Origin: Meloidogyne chitwoodi
Taxonomy: Eukaryota > Nematoda > Chromadorea > Rhabditida > Meloidogynidae
Direction of reading: 5' to 3'
Length of the DNA stretch: 64,000 nucleotides
NCBI GenBank assembly: GCA_015183035.1
Contig: JACZZP010000019.1
Location: 806,001-870,000 of the forward strand
Shown here one piece after another: positions 43,150-52,400 of this stretch; position 1 is the stretch's first letter; each line of letters begins with the position of its first letter. The notes beneath the pieces are model-generated. The model was not told where the DNA came from. It saw only the letters and a list, made by a program, of their open reading frames with translations, and ran no database searches. A program made the translations under genes and the position numbers.

Positions 43150-44374
43150 ATGAATTGTTTAAAAACTTTTGTTGTCCCGCTGCTAGTAATTCTGATTATT
43201 TACGAAATTCAAATTCTGGATGCGGGAAGATGGAGTTGGTCATCGTGGTTTTTTGGATGTAAAGTGGCAGTATATCGTAATTATTTTATAAGTTTGATTC
43301 TAAGGATAGAAAAAAAAATTATTTATTTAAAATAAAAGAATAAAATATTCAGACCTAGAACCAATAAGAAGAACACCCGATCATCATATGCAACAAGATA
43401 ACTAATTTTTCGCCTCCACATAGACCAACAATAGATAAGATCGCCTAAATTATTTAAAATTAAACAAAATTTTTTAAGATTTTACCCAATGAAAATATAA
43501 ATAAACAGTAAATTTTATTTTTGGTTTTTGTCCGCAACGGCTTTTCAAATTTATTAATTTACGACTTTAAACATAATTCATTGAACTATATAACTTTTTT
43601 GTACTTTTTAATTTAAAAATCAGTTTCCAATACTCCATCTATTTGTAATTTTCAAAAAATATTTTCTTAAAAAAAGGTCAACCTCTGCCAGAACCATCAC
43701 CACCATCATCACCACCATCATCAACACGATCATCACTACCATCACCACCATCACTACCATCACTACCACGATCACCAACACCATCACCCCCATCATCACC
43801 ACCACGATCACCACCATCACTACCATCACTACCACGATCACAAACACCATCACCACCACGACAAGGTAAAATTATTTGATTTTATAACTTTTATTTAGAT
43901 AAAATATTCCTCATTAAACAAATATATATATTAGGTTAGAGTTAAGATAAATTTCCGCATAATTATTTAGCAATATAAATTTAAAATTATTTACTAAAAA
44001 TATTGCTACAACAAACTAAAATAACTTAATTTCAAATAAAAAATAATTTCCGCATATTATAAGTGATCGGAAAGTTCAGTTCAAGAACTGGAACCATGGA
44101 ACCAACAAATTTCTGGAACAGGTTTGGAACTGGAACCATGAAACTAGTTGATGCCTGGAACTTGTTCCGGACTAGAACGGGTCCGAACTAGTTCCTAACT
44201 CCACAATAGTTCCAGAACTGTAACTGAAACTATGAAAATTAAAAATGCGGTCCCGGAACTGGAACTAGTTCCAATGGAAATTTTGAACTTTCGATCACTG
44301 ATTATAACACTATTTAAGTTTGTTAAACTAATATTATTACTTTAGTTTTCAATGTCATTGAACCCGAGGAATAA
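43150..44374 (+). CDS. secreted mosaic Pro-rich protein, array copy C with Ser-Pro exon
   Basis: Exon 1 43150-43276: same signal peptide, then GRWSWSSWFFGCKVAVY. Candidate exon 2 (43353 on) reads LEPIRRTPDHHMQQDN then a stop; beside it a further exon has lost its donor (ATAG|ATAAGA instead of GTAAGA). Exon 43677-43865 (189 bases, phase 1 both ends) encodes a 60-residue Ser/Pro repeat, QPLPEPSPPSSPP then SLPSPPSLPSLPRSPTPSPP, like extensin-type SPP tracts. The last exon 44346-44374 reads VFNVIEPEE and stop. Joining exon 1 directly to 43677 stays in frame, so an mRNA that skips exon 2 would encode signal peptide, Ser-Pro domain and acidic tail. The minus-strand Val/Met-rich frame here is a shadow. 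Confidence 0.6.
44062..44305. mobile_element. MITE family 1 copy in array gene C
   Basis: Ends AGTGATCGGAAAGTTCAG and CTTTCGATCACTG, with ATTATA on both flanks; core GTTCCGGAC and CCACAATAGTTCC. Confidence 0.8.
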
Positions 44375-44469
44375 TATTAACATGAATGTAGGCTATTATT
44401 ATTTGATGATGAGAAGATGTTTATAAAAACTTTAAAAAATGATTTTAAAAACTGAAATTTCGATTTTTT

Positions 44470-44720
44470 CCATTATTATTTATCAGAGCCTGAGAAATTT
44501 TCTTCAAATTTTTTTATTAATTTCGAACTTTTTTCAGTTTAATCTAAGCTCTGATAGACAACACTATTTTGTAAATTTACCTATTTTTCCATCTATCTAG
44601 CTTTGTAGACAAAAATCCGATATTGTTGACCCTCGGATTTATTTTTCTAATCGGCATTTATTCCCCGATTATGATAAATGATTTTTTAATTCGAACCTGC
44701 AACCTCTCTTAAGGACAGAC
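44470..44720. repeat. array 3' block, copy C
   Basis: Hairpin feet TATCAGAGCCTGAGAAA and TCTAAGCTCTGATA have compensating changes relative to the other copies (GAGCTTG/CAAGCTC versus GAGCCTG...AAGCTCTGA), then the AATCCGATATTGTTGACC block and TTCGAACCTGCAACC. Confidence 0.75.
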
Positions 44721-45399
44721 CGAAATTTCCGAACCAAATCTTCGGGATTGAGGCTTCGAATTTTGAGTCCCGGAAAATTCCTCTCCGGAAAATTCCTCTC
44801 CGGAAAATTCCTCTCCGGTGAATTTCTCTCCAGACTATCGGAAAATTCTTCTTTTAGTGGAAATAATCCGAGATAAATGTTGAAAAATTTAAAGTTATTT
44901 TAGATCATTTTAATATTATTATTCTAACATAGTATAATACAGTTTTTTAAGCGATCCAAAATCCTTTTAATAATAATTTAGGAAGGATTTTTCTTTTAAA
45001 AGAGGTATTTTACAGAGAGAATACTTACGCTTGGAGAGGAATTCTCCGAGAGGAATTTTCGGACACCTCGGATTTTAAATTTCCTTCAAACACCTAAATT
45101 CGAATTAACTTCAGGTTTTAAGAATTTTTAAATAAATGATTGAATATGATTTAAAAAAAGTACATGAGACAATGAAATTTAAATAAAAGTTCACGAGACA
45201 TTAGCATATATAAATGATTATATATAAAGATAAATTTACCATTCAATCAAATATTAATTTTTATAGCCTTTAATTAAATCAATCAGTCATTCACTTATCT
45301 TTATTAGTCTTTCATCTTTTTAAAAAATTTTAAATATTTATATAAAATATATTTTTTTTTATTTATTATTGCTTAATAAGCAGTGCTTGGAAGGTCATA

Positions 45400-45545
45400 C
45401 CAAAATCATGCTCATACCTCATACTCATACCTCGGTATGAAGTATGATGTATGAGACCTAAAAAAGGTCGGTATGATGTATGATAAAATTAGCAGGTATG
45501 AAGTATGAGTATGAACAAAATCGAAAATTCCAAGCACTGTTAATA
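45400..45545. mobile_element. short fold-back of CATACCTCATACT words
   Basis: Ends GTGCTTGGAAGGTCATACC and complement-like TCGAAAATTCCAAGCAC; inside, TATGAAGTATGA and TCATACCTCATACTC alternate. Lies in the promoter region of array gene D. Confidence 0.7.
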
Positions 45546-45634
45546 AGTTACAAAAACTATTATAAACAGAGCCTATATTTAATCATTTAAATTTAGTAAA
45601 AATTATTTAAAGATTCAAAAGTTTAAAATTAAAA

Positions 45635-47342
45635 ATGAATTGTTTAAAAACTTTTGTACTTCCATTGCTAGTAATTCTGATAATTAACGAAATTCAAATT
45701 ATTGATGCATGGTGCAATAACAAATCGAGTGTACAGGGTAAATATTTTTATACATGTTTTATTCTAGCTCCCGAAAAGTGGGTCAGTGGAAAATTGGTCA
45801 GTAAAAAAAGTACATAAAGTCAAATAAAAAATAAAAATATATGAAAAACACAAAAATAAATGAAAATTTTTTTGTTTTTGATGTTTTTGTTGCATGTTTG
45901 TGTTGTTTTTTGTTGTTAATATACATTTTGGAAAAACACGAAAATGTATTTTTGAGTAAAATAGAAAAAATAATGAACAATACACAAATACTTTTATTTA
46001 TTTTTGTGCTTTACATGTTTTTGTGTTTTTCCTTTATATACTGTTTTTTCACTGTTTTTTCACTGCCCAATTTTCCTAGCACATTTATTCTAGAGGATAG
46101 AAAAGAAAATTAATTAAAATAATAGAATTAAATATTCAGTATCACAACAAACCGTTCGTCGTCCTAGACCACAATCTTCACAGCCTCAACGTTTACCAGA
46201 ACCTCGAGGAACGGGAAGTAAAATTTTTGAAATTTTTAAAATTATACAACATTTTTATAATATTTATTTTATTTTAGAGGATAAAAAAGAATTATTAATT
46301 TAAAATAATTAATATAATTACAATATTAAGATCCACACGATCGTTCTAGAGATCAAGTTGGTCAAACTTTACCTACACCACCGCGAGATTATCGTTTGAA
46401 TTTTTTTAAATTAAAGCAAATTTTTATAAGATTTTACCCAAGTGAAAATATACATAGTAAATATTAATTAGGGTTTTCATAACTTTAATCTAAAAATTAT
46501 TTTCCGATCACCCTTATGTGTAATTTTGAAAAAAAATATTTTTTTATAAAAAAGGTCGACGCCCTCAACGTAGGCCAAATGTTCAATCTGAACTAAAACA
46601 TTACGTGTCAGGGCCACATCCTCTACAGCCTCCACCATCTGGTAAAATAAGTTTATTTTATAACTTATTTTTTTAAATATTCCTCTTTAAACAAATTATA
46701 TGCATTACAATTTTATTTACGACAAATTTCCGCATCATTATTTAACAATACTAATTTAAAATAATTTAGTAAAAACATTTCCACAAAAAATAAAATACTT
46801 AACTTAATTTCATATTAGTTAAATGTTGCAACTTAAGTATTATAACTTAAGTGTGTCCGAGATTAACGTGGTCGATCAAAAAAGCAAAGGTTTATCCAAA
46901 GGGAAATAAAGTAAGAGTGAAGGTAGAGAAATAGGGAGAAGTGGCGAGCGTTGACTGATTTATAATTGGTGCTTATATAGTACTTGTTGTATCTCAAGTT
47001 TCCTACTTAAGTACAACTTGTGTGTCCGAGATACTGAAGAGTAGTCGAGCAACAAGCAAACAGTTTATCACGTTGAAATACAATGAAAGTAGAGAATAGG
47101 AAGTGTAGTTGTAGGCGATGATACAGGTTGCGATAAGATTTGGTCGAGGGTTAACTCCCAGACTGGTTATTTACTGGTGCTTATATATTATATTGACTAG
47201 ACCGTTAAAGGTGTCTATAAAAGACCACCAATATACAACATTAGTATATATAAAAAATAATTTCCGCATATTATTACGCTATTTTGTTTAACTAATTTAT
47301 ATTACTATTAAAGGTTACTTTGTCACAGAAACTGATGATTAA
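45635..47342 (+). CDS. secreted mosaic Pro-rich protein, array copy D
   Basis: Exons: 45635-45737 (signal peptide ending IQIIDA, then WCNNKSSVQ), 46140-46217 (SQQTVRRPRPQSSQPQRLPE..), 46331-46387 (PHDRSRDQVGQTLPTPPR; its donor has changed from GTGAAT in copy A to ATTATC, so it may be skipped), 46555-46641 (RRPQRRPNVQSELKHYVSGP then HPLQPPPSG), 47314-47342 (YFVTETDD, stop). Introns are phase 1 throughout. The first intron carries a family 6 MITE and the last an LTR-like pair. The fourth exon contains a string, HYVSGPHPLQP, that loosely resembles plant CLE peptides (V-P-S-G-P-N-P-L-H). Exon usage is inferred. Confidence 0.65.
45768..46078. mobile_element. MITE family 6, copy 3
   Basis: GTGGAAAATTGGTCAGTAAA at the left and CACTGCCCAATTTTCC at the right, CAAAAATACA-type arms; in intron 1 of array gene D. 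Confidence 0.75.
46823..47245. mobile_element. two adjacent solo-LTR-like units
   Basis: 46823-46994 and 46995-47245 both start near TGTTG, share CTTAAGT..GTGTGTCCGAGAT, and the second ends TATAAAAGACCACCAATATA then CAACA. The TG...CA ends, a TATAAAAG box and the match to 63759-63972 suggest LTRs left after recombination. A diverged inverse copy is at 51975-52195. Confidence 0.6.
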
Positions 47343-47399
47343 TAATAATCATGATTGTAAGTTCATCTTTATATTCTGAAAAATTTTTAAATTATTATA

Positions 47400-47680
47400 C
47401 CGTATTCATTCTAATATAGTCGCATCACGCCTTTTCGTTTTCCGATACTAATGTCTCTTCAGAGAGCCTGTGTAAAGGCTACTCCATGTGAAAAAGACGC
47501 AGGAACTGTGTATGGAAAAGAGTAGGTCATTTGATTTTCTCTGACCTCAGCCATCTGGTCAGTTTTTCTTTCTTTTCCACACGAGAGAGTAGACTTTAGC
47601 ACAAGTATTCTGAAGAGAAATGTAGTATCGGAAAACGAAAAGGCGTGATACGACTATATTAGAATAAATACGGTAATATA
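47400..47680. mobile_element. fold-back element with near-perfect arms
   Basis: TACCGTATTCATTCTAATAT and CGCATCACGCCTTTTCGTTT at the left; complements at the right (AAACGAAAAGGCGTGATACG). Located between the last exon of gene D and its 3' block. Confidence 0.8.
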
Positions 47681-47687
47681 ACTAACA

Positions 47688-48286
47688 AGGGAACATTGTT
47701 TACTGTGAGTACGAATTTGATAATTTTTTTTGTACCATTGGATAGAGAAATCTCGACTTTCTATTGTGAAGTAAGTTTCTTTTTCTTGCAAAATGACTTT
47801 AAACCGAGATATAGCCGTTCAAAGTTTCAGTCTTTAGGAGCGCTAGAGTAAAGAGAAGAAAGAGGGAAAAGAAGAGAGAGGACAAGGCAGACCTTTTTAT
47901 AACATCTAATGCTTTTGACCATTTTTAAACATTTCACGCTGCCTACCCTTTTTTCCTTCTCTTCTTTTAAATTGAAAACGGATGGCTGACTGTCTACCGT
48001 CTCTCCGACACTAACCTCACTATTTTCGCTTATAAGGAAGCAAAGAGAGATTAGAGAAAGAAAAAGCAAAGAGAGACAAGAGTAAAATCGCTCTCTTCTT
48101 TTCTTTCCTTTTACCAAATACTCTAGCGCTCCTAAAGACTTAAACTTTGAACGGCTATATCTCGGTTTAAAGTCATTTTGCAAGAAAAAGAAACTTACTT
48201 CACAATAGAAAATCGAGGTTTCTCTATCCAATGGTACAAAAAAAATTATCAAATTCGTACTCACAGTAAACAATGTTCCCTTGTAA
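47688..48286. mobile_element. 599-base fold-back element
   Basis: About 175-base arms: GGGAACATTGTTTACTGTGA and complement, containing CCGAGATATAGCCGTTCAAA. A single diverged arm of the same family is at 38467-38625. Confidence 0.8.
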
Positions 48287-48414
48287 GTAAAAACGTTACA
48301 TAACTAAAATTTATTTTTAGTTGTTGGCTATGATTTGATGATATGATGAGAACTTGTATATAAAAACTTTAAAAAATGATTTTTTTATTCAGAAAAAAGA
48401 ATTTAAATTTTTTC

Positions 48415-48675
48415 CATAATTATTAGAGCTTGAGAAATTTTTTTCTAAATTTTTATTAATTTAAAACTTTTCAGTTTAATCTAAGCTCTAATAGACAAAA
48501 CATTTTGTAAATTTAACCAATATTCGATTATTTAGATTTGATATAAATCCGAGTTGACTCTCGGATTTATTTTTCTAATCGGCATTTATTCCCCCGATCA
48601 GATAAATGATTTTTTCAATTTTTGTTATAATTGTTTGAATAATATTAGCAAAAATTTAGACACGGATAGGCTTGA
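48415..48675. repeat. array 3' block, copy D, displaced by insertions
   Basis: TTATTAGAGCTTGAGAAATT and TCTAAGCTCTAATA hairpin, then the AATCCGAGTTGACTCTCGGATT hairpin region and CCCCCGATCAGATAAATG. It belongs to gene D; the two fold-backs at 47400-48286 moved it about 900 bases away. Confidence 0.7.
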
Positions 48676-49440
48676 ACCAGTGATTGGAAAGTTCAAATCA
48701 ACTAGTTCAGTTCCGGAACGCATTTTTAATTTCCATTGTTCCAGTTCCGGAACTATTGTGTGGTGAAGATCGGACCGGTTCTAGTTCCGGAACAAGTTCC
48801 AGTTCCAGAAATTTAAAGTTCCGGAACTGAAAATTTCCCATCACTGCCCACAAACCATTCTTATATTAAACCTTTTAGAGATAGCAAAACGACCAAGTCA
48901 TTTCGGCGCTTTCTGACACTCGCACCAAAAAGGTCTTTTTCCAGACTTAAAGTACAAGAATGTTACAAACTTTCAGACCTTTCCCATTTTATCCCTTTTG
49001 GCGCTAGACTTTTTACTATTGAAACTAAGTTTCTATGTATGATGGTATATTTATAACAGAAAAAATGAAAGCATATTGATAAAAATATACCCAAAGAATA
49101 ATTCAATTTTTGGATTAAAAAATATATATATTAGAGCTAGGCGCGGGACGGGATCCCACGCGGGATTTTGCGGTATACCGCTCCCGCAATCCCGCACTTT
49201 TTAGGATTTGCGGGATTTTCTGGAATGCGGCACAGGATTAGTTCCGCAGATCCCGTCCCACACAATTTTTTATAAATACTCCCGCTCCCCGCAATCCCGC
49301 AAATGAGATTTAGCCTACTCTAATTTAATAAATATATTTTTTTGAATAAAAAAATAAATTTGAAATTCTCATAGTATAATTTATATAAAACCTAAAAAAT
49401 AAATTAAAAAAAATAAATTTTATTTTTATTACAATATTTT
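48676..49440. other. repeats without a gene
   Basis: 48678-48847 is a family 1 MITE (CCAGTGATTGGAAAGTTC to TTTCCCATCACTG). 48890-49020 is GC-richer with an inverted CGCTTT pair but no ORF. 49140-49310 is a CGGGATCCCG-rich patch. No coding evidence. Confidence 0.6.
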
Positions 49441-49443
49441 TTC

Positions 49444-52400
49444 TTAGTCTTCCCATCTTTGTTTATTAGAAAAAAAACTTGTAGGTAAACCAAAATCAAC
49501 GGGAATTTCCAATTCTTCAGTAAAATAATCAACTTCTTCTTCTTCTCTTACTACCTTTTTATCCTTTAAGAAATTTTTTTGATGAGAGGTAAAAGAATTA
49601 TTTTGCTGAAATTGTTTTTGTTGAGGAAGAATTGGTATACGTTGTGCTGACAAATTTTTTGTAAATGATGATTGGGAGATACTTTGCTGAAGGAAAAAAA
49701 TTATTTACTGTAATTTTAAATAAAAAAATAAATTTGGTAACACTATTGGAACTTTCGTTTAAAACATCCCATTTAATCGCAAGAGACATCCCATTTAATC
49801 GCAGGAGATATCCCATTTAATCGCAATAGACATCCCATTTAATCGCAATAGACATCCCATTTAATCGCAAGAGACATCCCATTTAATCGCAAGAGACATC
49901 CCATTTAATCGCAAGAGACATCCCATTTAATCGCAAGAGACATCCCATTTAATCGCAAGAGACATCCCATTTAATCGCAAGAGACATCCCATTTAATCGC
50001 AAGAGACATCCCATTTAATCGCAAGAGACATCCCATTTAATCGCAAGGAAGTATTTTATTAAGCTATTTTAGATCTAATTTTTGTTGCGAATAAATGGGG
50101 TGTGACCTAAATTTGTGATAAGTTCCCAAAATTCTCACCTCATTTAATGCAGGTGTAAATCTATTGTCAATTGCAACAGATTTTAATGGCTTTGGATGAC
50201 TTCCAGTCAAAGACAATTTGTTTAATGGAGTTGATGATGGTGGTGTTTGTAATGGTTGAGGAACAGTAGAACGTAAAGGTAAAGGATTTGAATTTTGATG
50301 TCCAGAAGGACTTTGAAACAAATTTAGAGGAGCTTAAAAGAATTTAATTTAATTAAAAAAATTTTTTTTTATTTTACCATTTTGACGAAAACGATTTAAC
50401 GGTTGTGCTCCAGGAAAACGAGGATTTAAAGGCAGTGAAGACATCATTGGATTACTCGAATCTTGTGGTGATGGTGGTAGAAACATGCGAGGAGTAGAAA
50501 GACGATTGCCCAGAGGAATTCGATTTGAAGCAGTTGCTGTTGGATGAGCGATGATTGGCGGCCTAGTAGCAGTAGAAGTAGGAGGAGTTGAAAATCTCTG
50601 CATTGGTGTATTAGGTAGAAATGGCGGTCTAATAGGAGGAAGAGGCCGTCTTATTGCAGATTGGACTGAAAAAGAAATTTAATTAAATTAAAAACTTATT
50701 AAGTTTAAGTAACCACCCCATTTAATCGCAAGAAAATAACCAAAAAATAAAAATAGAATTAACGAATAAATATACACCCCATTTAATCGCAACAAATATT
50801 TTACACCTAAAAATGAATTTAAGAAAAATTATTTTCTTGCGAATAGATGGGGTGTCTACATAAATGTTTCAAAATTAAATTATTTAAATTTATCTCTTAC
50901 TGGGCATTCTATTCTGCATTTCCAAAGGTGAAGATAATGATTGATATGTTGGTGGTTGTTGTTGTTGAAATAAATTTAATCTAACATTACCACTACTACT
51001 ATTAGGGGTATTTTGAATAAAATTTCCAGGCGGATAAATATTTTTTTGTTGTTGATTTATTATAGGTTGTCGTTGTTTTGTTTGTTTTGCATGTTGGAAT
51101 TGATGAAGTTTAGTCATTGAATCAAAATTGTCCTTTAAAAATTTTAAAAAAAAAATAACGGATTTTTACTCCCGGAGAATTTCACCCCAATCTTTCGGAT
51201 AATTCCTCTATGAAAAAAATAAAGAATAATTTTATAATAATTTTGGATCATTTTAATAATTAATTGTGGAGGTTTTCTCAAGAGAAGAATGTCCAATAAG
51301 TTTGCTCGGAGAAAAATTCCCCGCTAAAACTGGAATTTTCCGAAAATCCGTCAAGAGGAATTGTCCGGAGAGGAATACAGTACACCCTCAATTTTATTCT
51401 AGTTTTGCCCATAAAAAAGAAGGGAAGAAGGGGTTATGGAACATGAGAAGGGGATATGGAACATTAAAAATAAAAAATATTTTCAATTAAAAAATTATAT
51501 TTTACCAGATCAATGTCATCACAAAAACTAGCATCACCAGTATTATCTCCTTCTAATTCACCATCTTCAATCACCAAATTAGTTGAATTTATTACTTCAT
51601 TTTCTCTAATAATATTAACAGCAAGTGTAGGAGGTGGAGGGGGCGGAGGCAATAATAAACACGTTGAAATTAATTCAAGTTGTTGAAGAGGAGGAAGAGG
51701 AGCGGGAGGAAACGTATTAGTAGTTGTAATTGCCGGTGGAGGAGGTTGTTGTAATACAGCAGCAGAAGAAATTGTTTCATTATTGACCTTAAAAATAAAT
51801 TTATAAAAATGTTTTTTGGAAAATTTTAATTTTATTCGAAAGTGTTAAAGGGACCGGACCGCCGCGGCTGTTAATAACTGATTCAGTTTAACAAAAAACT
51901 GTAACAGCTGGGAAATGAAATTATTTGAAACAGTTTTTATACGGTCGTTTATTTTGCAGAAATGTTTCCAAGTACCTATGTTGTATATGAGTGTTGGTAT
52001 TTTATAGACCTTTAAAAGTCTAGTATAAATACTATATAAGCACCAAGTATAAACCAGTCAACGCTCGCCAGACTACACATTTATCTATTTCTCTACCTTC
52101 ACTCTTATTGTATTTCCCTTTGGATAAACCTTTGCTTTGTTAGTCGGCTATGCAATCATCAGACACAATTAAGTTAGAGTAACCTCATAATTTTTTACTT
52201 TTTAACTACTGAGATACTTGAAACAGGATTAACCCACAATATCGAAACCCTATACGTGGTACCAAGATATTATGTTCTTGCGAATAAATGGGGTGTGTAC
52301 TTAAACTTAATTTTTTGTTGCTTTTTTTAATTTATTTTTAACCACGACAGTTCGGTCACTGTAATTACTTAAAACTATTTTAAAAACTCAAATGTTTAAA

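Noticed and set aside
43620..43859. Minus-strand frame rich in Val and Met
   Set aside because: Exact shadow of the plus-strand Ser-Pro repeat exon 43677-43865, which has splice sites and phase.
49763..50048. CRISPR-like regular repeat array
   Set aside because: Units are directly adjacent with no spacers, the repeat is in an intron of a eukaryotic gene, and no cas genes exist; it is a minisatellite.
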